Part shown: positions 42,158 to 51,778 of the stretch, piece by piece
Layout: every line of letters begins with the position of its first letter
Position numbering within the stretch: position 1 is the stretch's first letter
Origin: an uncultured Clostridia bacterium
GTDB taxonomy: Bacteria > Bacillota > Clostridia > TANB77 > CAG-508
Reading direction: 5' to 3'
NCBI GenBank assembly: GCA_948852945.1
Contig: CAQPBJ010000005.1
Span: forward strand, 23,567-87,566
DNA length: 64,000 nt
Notes under the pieces: generated by a model
The model's database searches: none
Seen by the model: the letters and a program-made list of their open reading frames with translations, nothing else
What the model was told of the DNA's origin: nothing
Position numbers and translations under genes: made by a program

Positions 42158-44779
42158 CTATTTTAACTTTTCTTTAATTTTAACAATTGTATTTAATGCA
42201 TCTATCGGTGTTAGTTCATTTATGTTTATTTTATCTAACTCTGTTGATATATCTGCTAGTTTATAATTGTACATGTCTAGTTGTCCTGAAACTTGTTTTT
42301 TCATATCTTTTTCTTCTTGCTTTTCTTTTATTTTAACTTTCTTTTCTAAAGTTTTCAATATCTCATTTGCTCTTGTTAACATTTTTTTAGGTGCTCCTGC
42401 TAGCTTGGCTACGTGTATACCATAACTTTCATCAGTTCCTCCTGGAATAATTTTCCTCAAGAAAATTATATCTTCGCCTTTTTCTTTTACTGCTATTTGA
42501 TAATTTTTAACACCCTCTAATTCATCTTCTAAAGTTGTAAGTTCGTGATAATGTGTTGCAAATAATGTTTTACATCCAATGTTTTGACTATCAGCTATAT
42601 ATTCTGCAACTGCCCATGCTATAGCTAGTCCATCATATGTTGATGTTCCTCTTCCTATTTCATCTAATATTACTAAACTGTTTTTAGTTGCATTTTTCAT
42701 TATGTTTGATACTTCTGACATCTCTACCATAAATGTACTTTGTCCCATACTTAAATCATCTGATGCTCCTACTCTTGTAAATATTTTATCTACAACACCG
42801 ATTTTAGCTGATGATGCTGGTACAAAGCTTCCTATTTGTGCCATTAATGTAATTAAAGCTACTTGCCTCATATATGTTGATTTTCCTGCCATGTTTGGTC
42901 CTGTAATAATTGATAGTCTGTCATCTCTTCTATTTAAATATGTATCGTTTTCTACAAAACTTCCATTGTCTATCATTCTTTCAATTACCGGATGACGTCC
43001 GTCTTTAATTAATATTTCGTCTTCATCATCTACTTTTGGCATACAATATTCATAATCTTCTGCCAGGCATGCAAAGTCATTTAATACATCTAGTGTTGCT
43101 ACTACGTTAGATGACTTTTGAATTCTTTCTATTTGTGATGATATTTTGGCTCTTATTTTTACAAATTCTTCATATTCTAATGTTATAATTCTTTCTTCTG
43201 CTCCTAAAACTTTATCTTCTATTTCTTTTAATTCTTCTGTTATAAATCTTTCTGCTCCTGTTAAAGTTTGTTTTCTGATATATCTGTCTGTTGGTACTTG
43301 TTTTAAAAAAGATCTTGTTACTTCTATATAATATCCAAATACTTTTGTATATCCTACTTTTAAGTTTTTAATTCCTGTTGCTTCTTTTTCTTTTGCCTCT
43401 ATATTTACAAGCCAACTTTTTCCTTCTATTGAAGCTTTTTTGCATTCGTCTATTTCTTCATTATAACCTGTTTTAATTATTCCACCTTCTTTGATTGTAA
43501 TTGGTGGTTCGTCTATTATTGATTTTTCTATTAATTCTGTTATGTCTTTTAATTCATCTAAATCATTATATAGTTTTTTTAGTAATGGTGATTCTACACC
43601 TGATAATTCTTGTTTTAGTTCTGGTAATTTGCTTAATGAGTTTTTTAATGATATCAAATCTCTTGCGTTTGCGTTTCCATATGATATTCTTCCTGCTAAT
43701 CTTTCAATGTCATATACTTTGTTTAGTGATTCTAATATGTCTCCTCTTAGTATTATGTTTTCTTTTAATTCTTTTACTGAATTTAATCTATCGTTTATTG
43801 CTTTTACATCTACTAATGGGTCGTTTATCCATCTTCTTAGTAGACGTCCTCCCATAGATGTTGATGTTTTATCTAAAACCCAAAGTAGTGTTCCTCTTTT
43901 TGATTTATCTCTCATTCTGTCAGTTAATTCTAGGTTTCTTCTTGCACTTACATCTAATGCCATATATCTTGTTGTTTTATATAAAACTATTTTGTTAATA
44001 TGATCTAGTTTTATTTTTTGTGTTTCATTTAAATATTCTGTTAGTCCGTTAATTGCTGCTACTGCAAATAAGTTTTCTTTTACTTCTTTTCCTGTTTGAT
44101 TTTCAAAAGTGTACATTCTTTCTATTAATTCTGTTTCTTCTGAAAATTTTTCTTCTGCTATATTTGATATACATACATTTATTCTATCTTTAATTTTTGC
44201 AATTTCTTTTTCTGATTCATACATCATTTTGTTTGTAATTATTTCTGCTGGCATAAATCTGGCCATTTCATCTAACAACTTTTCGAAATTGTTTTCTTCT
44301 GTTATTTGTGTAGCAAAAAAGTCTCCTGTGCTTACATCACACACTGCTACTCCGAAGAATAGACCTTTTTTTACTATTGACATTATAAAGTTATTTTTCT
44401 TTTCGTCTAACAAGTTGCTTTCTATTACTGTTCCTGGTGTTACTACTCTTATTACATCTCTTTTTACTATTCCTTTTGCAGATTTTGGATCTTCTAATTG
44501 TTCACATATGGCTACTTTAAATCCTTTTGAAATTAGTTTTGCTATATACATCTCTGCCGCATGGAAAGGAACACCACACATTGGTGCTCTTTCTTCTAGC
44601 CCGCAAGCTCTTCCTGTTAATGTTATTTCTAATTCTCTTGATGCTGTAAGCGCATCTTCAAAAAACATTTCATAGAAGTCTCCTAGTCTATAAAATAGTA
44701 TGCAGTCTTTGTATTCTTCTTTTTTCTCCATGTAGTGTTGCATCATAGGTGATAATTTTGCTTGTTCTTCCTCTGTCAT
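42158..44779 (-). CDS. mutS: DNA mismatch repair protein MutS
   Basis: 873 aa, full length. Mismatch-binding N-terminal domain with the Phe-x-Glu motif (YRLGDFYEMFFEDA), connector and clamp domains, the ATPase with Walker A GPNMAGKSTYMRQVALI, VFTRVGASDDLSMGQSTFM-type signature (here IFTRVGASDDLSMGQ), Walker B LVILDEIGRGTSTYDG and the conserved ATHYHELT. The mutL gene is not adjacent. miaB lies directly upstream with no gap. Confidence 0.97.
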   Translation of the reverse strand: MTEEEQAKLSPMMQHYMEKKEEYKDCILFYRLGDFYEMFFEDALTASRELEITLTGRACGLEERAPMCGVPFHAAEMYIAKLISKGFKVAICEQLEDPKSAKGIVKRDVIRVVTPGTVIESNLLDEKKNNFIMSIVKKGLFFGVAVCDVSTGDFFATQITEENNFEKLLDEMARFMPAEIITNKMMYESEKEIAKIKDRINVCISNIAEEKFSEETELIERMYTFENQTGKEVKENLFAVAAINGLTEYLNETQKIKLDHINKIVLYKTTRYMALDVSARRNLELTDRMRDKSKRGTLLWVLDKTSTSMGGRLLRRWINDPLVDVKAINDRLNSVKELKENIILRGDILESLNKVYDIERLAGRISYGNANARDLISLKNSLSKLPELKQELSGVESPLLKKLYNDLDELKDITELIEKSIIDEPPITIKEGGIIKTGYNEEIDECKKASIEGKSWLVNIEAKEKEATGIKNLKVGYTKVFGYYIEVTRSFLKQVPTDRYIRKQTLTGAERFITEELKEIEDKVLGAEERIITLEYEEFVKIRAKISSQIERIQKSSNVVATLDVLNDFACLAEDYEYCMPKVDDEDEILIKDGRHPVIERMIDNGSFVENDTYLNRRDDRLSIITGPNMAGKSTYMRQVALITLMAQIGSFVPASSAKIGVVDKIFTRVGASDDLSMGQSTFMVEMSEVSNIMKNATKNSLVILDEIGRGTSTYDGLAIAWAVAEYIADSQNIGCKTLFATHYHELTTLEDELEGVKNYQIAVKEKGEDIIFLRKIIPGGTDESYGIHVAKLAGAPKKMLTRANEILKTLEKKVKIKEKQEEKDMKKQVSGQLDMYNYKLADISTELDKININELTPIDALNTIVKIKEKLK

Positions 44780-46084
44780 TTATATTTCTCCTTTTAAATA
44801 CCATTTATGTTCTTCTGTAATTTTAATGTCTATCATTTGGCCAATTAGTTCTTCTTTTCCTTCAAAGTTTACTACTTTATTTGTATCTGTTCTTCCTGTT
44901 AATATTGTTTTATCGTTTTTACTATATCCGTCTACTAGTATTTTTTGCATAGTTCCTATATATTTTTTATTGTTTTCTGATACTCTACTGTCATAAAGTT
45001 CTTTTAATTTATCAAATCTTTTATGTTTAATTTCTTCTGAAATTTGATTTTCCATCCTGTCAGCGACCGTTCCTTCTCTTCTTGAATATATAAACATATA
45101 TACTTGTTCGTAGTTTACTTTTTTAACTACGTCAAGAGTGTCTTCAAATTCTTCATCTGTTTCGCCAGGAAATCCTACTATTATGTCTGTTGAAAATACT
45201 ACATCTGGAATCCTTGCTTTCATTTTATCTACTAATTCTAAATATTGTTCTTTTGTATATTTTCTGTTCATTTCTTTTAATACTTTACTATTTCCTGCCT
45301 GAAGTGGTAAATGTACAACTCTTGCTATTTTAGGGTTATTGGCTATAGCTTCTATTACATCATCTGTAAAATCTTTTGGGTGTGGTGATATAAATCTTAT
45401 TCTTTCTATTCCGTCAATTTTGCAAACATCGTTTAAAAGATTAGCAAATTTATATCCATTTCCGCCATTGTATGAGTTTACGTTTTGACCTAATAAAGTT
45501 ATTTCTTTATATCCTTCTTTGGCTAGCTCTTTTACTTCTTCTAATATTTTTTCAGGCTCTCTACTTCTTTCTCTACCTCTTACATATGGCACTATGCAAT
45601 AAGCACAAAAATTATTACACCCATACATAATTGTTACTGATGCTTTGGATTTATCATTTCTTTTTATTGGTAATCCTTCTATTACTTCACCATCTATATC
45701 TATTACATCTCTAACTTTTTTTCGTTCTTTAATAACTTTTTTTAAGTCTTCTTCAAATTTATGTAGAGTATGTGTTCCAAAAACTATATCAGTATAGTTA
45801 TAACTTTGTTTTACTTTTTCTAACATTGCTGGTTCTTGCATCATGCATCCACCAATTGCTATTATTGTTCCTTTTTCTTCTCTTTGTTTTTTTAGTTCTC
45901 CTAATTTACCAAATAGTCTCTCTTCTGCATTTTCTCTAACGCAACAAGTATTAAATATTACTAAATCTGCTTCTTCTATAATGTCAGTTTTTTCATACCC
46001 TAACTTTTCTGTTATTCCAGATAATTTTTCTGAATCATTTTCATTTAATTGACATCCAAAAGTTGTTATTAAATATTTTTTCAT
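44780..46084 (-). CDS. miaB: tRNA-2-methylthio-N6-dimethylallyladenosine synthase
   Basis: 434 aa. Methylthiotransferase of the radical SAM family. N-terminal cluster cysteines TFGCQLNENDS, NTCCVRENAEERLFG and GGCMMQE; radical SAM motif YGCNNFCAYCIVPYVRGRE (CxxxCxxC); C-terminal TRAM domain. It adds a methylthio group to i6A37 of tRNA. The pair miaB-mutS is common in Clostridia. The last codon abuts the mutS start. Confidence 0.95.
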   Translation of the reverse strand: MKKYLITTFGCQLNENDSEKLSGITEKLGYEKTDIIEEADLVIFNTCCVRENAEERLFGKLGELKKQREEKGTIIAIGGCMMQEPAMLEKVKQSYNYTDIVFGTHTLHKFEEDLKKVIKERKKVRDVIDIDGEVIEGLPIKRNDKSKASVTIMYGCNNFCAYCIVPYVRGRERSREPEKILEEVKELAKEGYKEITLLGQNVNSYNGGNGYKFANLLNDVCKIDGIERIRFISPHPKDFTDDVIEAIANNPKIARVVHLPLQAGNSKVLKEMNRKYTKEQYLELVDKMKARIPDVVFSTDIIVGFPGETDEEFEDTLDVVKKVNYEQVYMFIYSRREGTVADRMENQISEEIKHKRFDKLKELYDSRVSENNKKYIGTMQKILVDGYSKNDKTILTGRTDTNKVVNFEGKEELIGQMIDIKITEEHKWYLKGEI

Positions 46085-46097
46085 TTATTATTCCTTT

Positions 46098-47138
46098 CTA
46101 TTGCTCTTTATGGTAAAGCTCTGGATATTCAAATTCTTTTCCACCCTCAGTTAAGCTTTTAATTAGTGTGTGTGTAGAATTTATATTATCTCCTTGGCAA
46201 AAATATTTATATCTATATTTTTGTGGTAATTTGTTGGAATTTGTAATTATTGGATCATCCCAAGTTACATCTACTGCGTACCAAATATTATTTATTCTTA
46301 TATAATTCCACATGTGTTTTTCTGATTGTCCTTCTGAATTTATAGCTTCTCCTGATACTAAAATACATGGTATTTCTATTTTATCTAATAAATATTTAAA
46401 TGCTTTAGCGTACCCTTCACATACTACTTCTTGGTTTACTAATGCCCCATATATATTTCTGTTATTGTGTGCATTGTAGGTTATATCATATTCTAAATTA
46501 TCTATTAGCCAATTGTGTATATATTGAATTTTTTGATAATCAGTTCCATCTGCTTGCTCTAAAATTTCTCCAGATACTTTTTCTGTTGCTTCTATCATTG
46601 CGACTATATCAGTATTTGCTAATTCGTCTTGAAAATAATTTTTTTCTCCTTCTGCAACTGTTAAAAATACTTCATATGTAATATTTCTTCCTCGTGTATA
46701 TGTAATTGTTTTTAATATCATTTTTGTAAAGTCTATATAATACAATTCTATATGGTCATATCTTATCGCATCTACTGCCTCTTGATATTTTTTACTTAGT
46801 GTTTCAATTCCGTTTTCTTGTGATAGTATATGATTAAATTCATTATTATTAAATTCAATATTTGATGTTCCTGTTTGTAGTTTTTCTTTAGATTCTATTA
46901 TTTTGTTATATATTTTTTTAGCGTCTTCGTCAATTTGATTATAATAGTATTTATCTTCAACTTGTTTTTCAATTATCAAATTTTCGTCTTCTAAGGATAA
47001 ACCATTTTCTATATACTCGTCAGTTGTTTTTATTTTTTCTAATACAGTAACTTCTAATATATCAGATTTCCATAGCATTATTGCAACGGCTGCTATATAT
47101 AGCAATACTATAAATATTATTGTTAAATTTCTTCTCAT
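46098..47138 (-). CDS. Membrane-anchored transglutaminase-like protein
   Basis: 346 aa. N-terminal membrane anchor (residues 5-22), helical region, then a transglutaminase-like (papain-fold) core with Cys in NQEVVCEGYAKAFKYLLDKI, His in EKHMWNYIRINNIWYAVDV and Asp in VTWDDP. Such proteins act as proteases or crosslinkers outside the membrane, often at the cell wall. The role here is unknown. It sits between ychF and miaB. Confidence 0.8.
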   Translation of the reverse strand: MRRNLTIIFIVLLYIAAVAIMLWKSDILEVTVLEKIKTTDEYIENGLSLEDENLIIEKQVEDKYYYNQIDEDAKKIYNKIIESKEKLQTGTSNIEFNNNEFNHILSQENGIETLSKKYQEAVDAIRYDHIELYYIDFTKMILKTITYTRGRNITYEVFLTVAEGEKNYFQDELANTDIVAMIEATEKVSGEILEQADGTDYQKIQYIHNWLIDNLEYDITYNAHNNRNIYGALVNQEVVCEGYAKAFKYLLDKIEIPCILVSGEAINSEGQSEKHMWNYIRINNIWYAVDVTWDDPIITNSNKLPQKYRYKYFCQGDNINSTHTLIKSLTEGGKEFEYPELYHKEQ

Positions 47139-47153
47139 CTGTCCCTCTTAACT

Positions 47154-48245
47154 CTAAACGTTAAATCTAAATAATACGATATCTCCGTCTTGCATTATAT
47201 AATCTTTTCCTTCTAGCCTCATTAATCCTTTTTCTCTTACTGCGTTCATTGATCCTTCTCTGATTAAATCATCATATGATACTACTTCTGCTCTAATAAA
47301 TCCTCTTTCTATATCTGAATGTATTTTTCCTGCTGCTTTAGGTGCTTTTGTTCCTATTTTTATTGTCCATGCTCTAACTTCTGGTTCTCCTGCTGTTAAG
47401 AATGACATTAATCCTAGTAATTTGTAACTTGCTTTTATTACTTTATCTAAACCTGATTCTTGTAGTCCTAGTTCTTTTAACATTTCTAATTTATCTTCTT
47501 TTTCAAGAGTACTTAATTCTTCTTCTAATTTAACACATAAAGGTATTACTTCAGCGTTTTCTGTTTTTGCATATTCTTGTACTTTTTTTACATTTTCGTT
47601 TGCTTCTGGATTTTCAAGTTCGTTTTCAGAAACATTTGCTATATATAAAATCGGTTTCATTGTTAATAAGAATGCATCTTTTATTACTTCTTTTTCTTCA
47701 TCGTTTAAATCAACTGTTCTTGCTGATTTTCCTTCTTCTAATACTTTTTTCACTTTTTCTAATGTATCTATTTCAAATTGATATTTTTTATCTGCTTTTA
47801 AATTTTTTCTAGCTTTGTCTAATCTTTTATCAATTGTTTCTATGTCTGCAAATATTAATTCTAAATTAATTGTTTCTATATCTCTTAATGGATCTACGTT
47901 TCCTTCAACGTGAACTACGTTGCTATCTTCGAAACATCTTACTACGTGTGCGATGCTGTCTACTTCTCTGATATGTGATAAGAATTTATTTCCTAATCCT
48001 TCTCCTTTACTAGCACCTTTTACTAGACCAGCTATATCTACGAATTCTATTACTGCTGGTGTTGTTTTTTCTGGTTTATACATTTCTGTTAGTTTGTCTA
48101 ATCTTTCGTCTGGTACTGCAACCATTCCTACATTTGGTTCTATTGTACAGAATGGATAATTGGCACATTCTGCTCCTGCGTTTGTTATACTATTAAACAT
48201 TGTACTTTTACCTACGTTTGGTAATCCCACAATTCCTATTTTCAT
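47154..48245 (-). CDS. ychF: Redox-regulated ATPase YchF
   Basis: 363 aa from ATG 48245, chosen because AGAGG lies 7 bases upstream; the longer frame from 48287 is not supported. Obg-family P-loop: KIGIVGLPNVGKSTMFNSIT, FVDIAGLVKGASKGEGLGNK, the NVSENE region and the TGS domain at the end (AAGKIHSDIERGFIRAEVVS, VREKGLMRLEGKDYIMQDGD). YchF binds ribosomes and hydrolyses ATP. Confidence 0.95.
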   Translation of the reverse strand: MKIGIVGLPNVGKSTMFNSITNAGAECANYPFCTIEPNVGMVAVPDERLDKLTEMYKPEKTTPAVIEFVDIAGLVKGASKGEGLGNKFLSHIREVDSIAHVVRCFEDSNVVHVEGNVDPLRDIETINLELIFADIETIDKRLDKARKNLKADKKYQFEIDTLEKVKKVLEEGKSARTVDLNDEEKEVIKDAFLLTMKPILYIANVSENELENPEANENVKKVQEYAKTENAEVIPLCVKLEEELSTLEKEDKLEMLKELGLQESGLDKVIKASYKLLGLMSFLTAGEPEVRAWTIKIGTKAPKAAGKIHSDIERGFIRAEVVSYDDLIREGSMNAVREKGLMRLEGKDYIMQDGDIVLFRFNV

Positions 48246-48334
48246 TTTCATTCCTCTTTCTAATTTTATTCTAGCAAAGTATATCATATTTTTATTAACT
48301 TGTGTACTTTTTTCATTATTATAATATAAAAAAT

Positions 48335-48363
48335 TAACTTCCTATTTAATTATAGGAAGTTTT
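48335..48363 (-). terminator. Terminator after the 48374 gene
   Basis: AACTTCCTAT / ATAGGAAGTT stem with short AT loop and flanking T and A runs. Confidence 0.8.
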
Positions 48364-48373
48364 GATTTTAATA

Positions 48374-49240
48374 TTATTCGTCAAGTGGTTCTGATGAATA
48401 CCAGTAATATTCTCCGTCATCATTTTTCTTGAATGTATGTTTATATTTTTTTGATTTCTCTGAATATTTTTCACTTATATATTCATTTTTATCCTCTATT
48501 TTATCTGCATCTTCTATATCTTCTTCTGCTACTGTCTTTTTTCTCTCTGAAGAATCATATATTTCAAAAGTTACTGATTTATCGTCTACTTGTATATCTC
48601 CAAATTTACTTATATTCATTAAATAGGTATCTATAATATATAATTCGTCATTTTCTTCATATGCTTCTTCTATATTTCTAATATGACTAGCATAAACACC
48701 TGTATATCCACCATTTGCAAATCCGTACATACCATTTTCGTAAATTAAGCTGATAGAGCCCATTGTAAAAGATACTGGTTCGATTTCTTCATTATAATAT
48801 TTAAGTGCAAAATCTGTTACTTTTTCTGATTCAATATCATTCATATATATATCTGAAGACATATCTTTATTTGATTTAAAAAAGGCATTTGCTAGTAAAA
48901 GTTTTGAGTTTAAATCGTCATATGTTACTTTTTTAGTTTGATATGCATTTGGTAAAGTTATAGGATTTTCGTCATATAAATCTTCGTCTATAGCTGGTAT
49001 ATAATCATATATTTCTTTTACTATAGAAGAATTAGTGCTTAATTCTTTTTTATTACTTTCTTCTGGCTCTACTTCATTTGTTGTTTCTTTTTGGTTAGTA
49101 TTTGTGTTTGTTAGTACTTCATTTTTTGTATCTTTATTATAATGCATGTACATTAGTACTAAAGCGATTATTAGTATTAAAATTATAAATAATAATACTA
49201 CTGTTGATAATCGTACTGTTTTTGGTTCTTTATTTTCCAT
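48374..49240 (-). CDS. Membrane-anchored extracytoplasmic protein, unknown
   Basis: 288 aa. One N-terminal membrane helix (residues 12-30), a Thr/Asn/Glu-rich linker (residues 38-70) and an acidic, Tyr-rich domain with no motif known to me (for example the segment FTMGSISLIYENGMYGFANG). It follows a similar membrane-anchored gene upstream with a 19-base gap; the two share layout (short cytoplasmic tail starting MEN, one helix, acidic domain) and may be distant paralogs or partners. Confidence 0.6.
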   Translation of the reverse strand: MENKEPKTVRLSTVVLLFIILILIIALVLMYMHYNKDTKNEVLTNTNTNQKETTNEVEPEESNKKELSTNSSIVKEIYDYIPAIDEDLYDENPITLPNAYQTKKVTYDDLNSKLLLANAFFKSNKDMSSDIYMNDIESEKVTDFALKYYNEEIEPVSFTMGSISLIYENGMYGFANGGYTGVYASHIRNIEEAYEENDELYIIDTYLMNISKFGDIQVDDKSVTFEIYDSSERKKTVAEEDIEDADKIEDKNEYISEKYSEKSKKYKHTFKKNDDGEYYWYSSEPLDE

Positions 49241-49259
49241 TTTTATTCTCCTTTATGTT

Positions 49260-50036
49260 TTATCTTTTGTCTGCTTCTAGTGATATTTCATCGTTTTCAT
49301 CATATACTACTGTCATTTTATATTTATCAACTTTGTAGTTTGATTTATCTTTTGAAAGATATTCTTCTAATGTACATGTATCTACTGTTATTTCATTAAC
49401 TTCTGTATCATTTTCTAAATAAAATGATATTTCTTTTTCTTCTTCATCTATTGTTAAAGAAACTCCGCCAACATCTCTTAAGAAAATATATCCGTTGTCT
49501 GTTTTATATACACAATATCCTGAATATACTTCTTGATTTTCTTCATATATGTATCCATAGCCATAGCTAACTAATTGTTCGTTTTCTTCTTCAAAAAGAT
49601 ATTCTTTGTCTTGTATAGATATTTTTTCTTCTTCAACCATGTCTTCATATTCTTTTTCTGTAATTGTAATTGGCTTATAATATGTAGCTGATACTAGGTA
49701 TTTATCATCATCTTCCTTTATAGAAGAAATTCTTAATGTATCATATTCTCCTCCATCCTTAAGTAATTTTAGTACATCTTCAATTTCTTCAACTTTCTCG
49801 TTTTCTTTTTCTTCATCTTCTTCTTCATCTGCTTTTATATTTTTAAAATTTTCAATTTCTACTTTTAAGCTGTTTACACTTTCATTTAATTTTGATATTT
49901 CTTCTTCTTTGTTGCTTACTGTTTTTTGAGTGTCTAGCCATAAATATGTTGTTACTGCTATTCCTGCTATTAGTAATATTATAACAAATATCATCAAAAT
50001 TAGCGGTGTTCCTGATTTTTTCTTTTCATTTTCCAT
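49260..50036 (-). CDS. Membrane-anchored coiled-coil protein, unknown
   Basis: 258 aa. Cytoplasmic MENEKKKSGTP, a membrane helix (residues 11-32), a coiled-coil (KEEEISKLNESVNSLKVEIE, about 42-62), an acidic linker and a beta-rich domain with repeated units ending KYLVSATYYKPITIT and EVNEITVDTCTLEEYL. Not recognised. It is transcribed divergently from ldh and together with the next gene. Confidence 0.6.
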   Translation of the reverse strand: MENEKKKSGTPLILMIFVIILLIAGIAVTTYLWLDTQKTVSNKEEEISKLNESVNSLKVEIENFKNIKADEEEDEEKENEKVEEIEDVLKLLKDGGEYDTLRISSIKEDDDKYLVSATYYKPITITEKEYEDMVEEEKISIQDKEYLFEEENEQLVSYGYGYIYEENQEVYSGYCVYKTDNGYIFLRDVGGVSLTIDEEEKEISFYLENDTEVNEITVDTCTLEEYLSKDKSNYKVDKYKMTVVYDENDEISLEADKR

Positions 50037-50136
50037 TTTTTTATTTCTCCTTCTTTTGTAGTTTAAATTATTTTATAGATAAGATAATTAGTTGTCAAAT
50101 TTTAACGTTTTTATCGAACTGTTAGTCAATAAGTAA

Positions 50137-50165
50137 TTGAAAATTGCTCGCTTTTGTGATATATT
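50137..50165 (+). promoter_or_regulatory. Sigma-A-type promoter of ldh
   Basis: TTGAAA, 17-base spacer, TATATT. A TTGTGA half-site overlaps the spacer end, reminiscent of a Rex operator, but the second half does not fit, so I do not call Rex. Confidence 0.6.
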
Positions 50166-50190
50166 TATTAACCGATAGGAGTGATAAATT

Positions 50191-51150
50191 ATGAATAAAC
50201 AAGGAAAAGTTGTTTTAGTAGGAACCGGTTTTGTTGGCATGAGCATGGCTTATTCTATGCTAAACAGAGGCGGAGTTAGTGAATTAGTTTTAATAGATAT
50301 TGATAAGGAGAAAACTATAGGAGAACAAATGGATTTATCTCATGGGTTACCTTTTGCTCCGCAAAAAATAGTCATTAAAGCTGGAGATTACGAAGATTGT
50401 GAAGATGCACAAGTTGTTGTTATTACTGCGGGTGTAGCTCAAAAGCCAGGGCAAACAAGATTAGAATTGGCAGAAATAAATACTAAAATAATGAAAGATA
50501 TTACACAAAATATAATGAATAGTGGCTTTGATGGAGTTATAATTGTTGCAAGTAATCCAGTGGATTTAATGACTTATGTCGTTGCCGAAACTTCTGGTCT
50601 TCCTAAAAGTAGAGTAATCGGTTCAGGAACTGTTTTAGATACCGCTAGATTACGTTATATAATGTCAAGTTATTTTAAAGTTTCTAGCAAAAATATTCAT
50701 GCATATATAATGGGTGAACATGGAGATTCTTCATTTGTTCCTTGGAATCATGCTTATTTAGGTTGCAAAAAAATAATTGATATTATGAAAGATAATAACC
50801 ATCCAATGGAAGATTTAGAAAAAATGCACAAAGATGTTGTTAATTCTGCATATGAAATAATTAATAAGAAAAAAGCTACCTACTACGGAATTGGAATGGC
50901 TTTAAGCAAGCTTGTTAAAGCTGTTTTAGATAATGAAAATTGTGTATTAACAGTTTCTACATATTTAAAAAATGGCGAATATGGTCAAGATGATATTTAT
51001 ATTGGTGTTCCTGCAGTGGTAAATGGCAAGGGTGTTAGAGAACTTATAAATCTTGAATTAGACAAAGATGAACAGAAAAAATTAAATAAAAGTTGCAGTA
51101 TTATTAAAGAAATGAGAAAAAATTCTATTGATAAAATTATAAAAGAATAA
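50191..51150 (+). CDS. ldh: L-lactate dehydrogenase
   Basis: 319 aa. NAD-dependent reduction of pyruvate to lactate, fermentative. Rossmann glycine motif VGTGFVGMSMAYSM, DLSHG, VVITAGVAQKPGQTRLEL, the substrate Arg in DTARLRYIMSSYF and the catalytic His motif IMGEHGDSSFVPW. The Gln in QKPGQTR favours pyruvate (lactate dehydrogenase) over oxaloacetate. The TGSxxxL-like GSGTVLDT supports LDH. Ends in a shared terminator. Confidence 0.95.
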   Translation: MNKQGKVVLVGTGFVGMSMAYSMLNRGGVSELVLIDIDKEKTIGEQMDLSHGLPFAPQKIVIKAGDYEDCEDAQVVVITAGVAQKPGQTRLELAEINTKIMKDITQNIMNSGFDGVIIVASNPVDLMTYVVAETSGLPKSRVIGSGTVLDTARLRYIMSSYFKVSSKNIHAYIMGEHGDSSFVPWNHAYLGCKKIIDIMKDNNHPMEDLEKMHKDVVNSAYEIINKKKATYYGIGMALSKLVKAVLDNENCVLTVSTYLKNGEYGQDDIYIGVPAVVNGKGVRELINLELDKDEQKKLNKSCSIIKEMRKNSIDKIIKE

Positions 51151-51170
51151 TATTTTAAAATAGTATAAAT

Positions 51171-51204
51171 AAACGTCTAGTCTTAACTCTGACTAGACGT
51201 TTTT
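51171..51204. terminator. Bidirectional terminator between ldh and the DUF3592 gene
   Basis: AAACGTCTAGTC / GACTAGACGTTT, loop of 8, T run after it on the + strand. Confidence 0.9.
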
Positions 51205-51207
51205 ATT

Positions 51208-51636
51208 TTATAGTATTCTTCCTCTAATTATTATTGCAAATATTCCTGCAACTATTAAACATACTATTCCAAAAACCATTGTCATAACCCATGTGTTGTC
51301 TTTATCTAAAATTGCTTCTTCAGGAGAATTTGGATTATATCTTACTAAGACTACATCTCCTTTTTTAGGTTGTAAATTCATACTAGTAGATGTTCTTGGT
51401 ACAATAGTATATTTTTTCCCATCCACTTCATATTCAGCTATAAATCTATATGTTGTGTCATCAGAACTCTCTACTTTTTCATAACCAATTATAACAGCTT
51501 CAGTAGAAATATAGTTTGATTTCTTTTCTTTTGTTGTGCTTATTAAATGAATTGAATAAATTATTAATCCTACACCTACTATAGCCGTTATAAGTACTAA
51601 TAATATTGTAGAAAATCTTCCGTTTAGTATTCTCAT
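51208..51636 (-). CDS. DUF3592-type membrane protein
   Basis: 142 aa. Two membrane helices (residues 9-30 and 115-137) flank a beta domain with EAVIIGYEKVES, RFIAEYEVDGKKYTI and KGDVVLVRYNPNSPEEAIL, the DUF3592 pattern (Y-E-V-D-G-K-x-Y and V-R-Y-N-P-x-x-P). Function unknown. It lies downstream of the tRNA-Thr terminator. Confidence 0.8.
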   Translation of the reverse strand: MRILNGRFSTILLVLITAIVGVGLIIYSIHLISTTKEKKSNYISTEAVIIGYEKVESSDDTTYRFIAEYEVDGKKYTIVPRTSTSMNLQPKKGDVVLVRYNPNSPEEAILDKDNTWVMTMVFGIVCLIVAGIFAIIIRGRIL

Positions 51637-51664
51637 TTTTGTTTCTCCTTTGTGTTTTGCTATA

Positions 51665-51692
51665 AAAAAATGTCAAAGTTTTTTCTTTGACA
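51665..51692 (-). terminator. Terminator after tRNA-Thr
   Basis: TGTCAAAG / CTTTGACA around an A6 loop (minus strand), then T7. It begins a few bases past the CCA end. Confidence 0.9.
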
Positions 51693-51695
51693 TTT

Positions 51696-51771
51696 TGGAG
51701 CTTTCAGCCAGAATCGAACTGGCGACCCCATCCTTACCATGGATGTGCTCTACCTACTGAGCTATGAAAGC
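51696..51771 (-). tRNA. tRNA-Thr, anticodon GGT
   Basis: 76 bases with encoded CCA. Acceptor GCTTTCA / TGAAAGC, D arm with AGCTCAGTAGGTAGAGCA, anticodon stem CATCC / GGATG around loop ATGGTAA (anticodon GGT) and T arm GCCAGTTCGATTCTGGC. It starts 7 bases after the sigH stop, so it is probably processed from the sigH transcript. It is the only tRNA gene in the window; no tRNA-Arg is present here. Confidence 0.97.
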
Positions 51772-51778
51772 ATGTTTT

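Noticed and set aside
50153..50172. Rex operator in the ldh promoter
   Set aside because: Only one half-site (TTGTGA) fits; the other half and the spacing do not.
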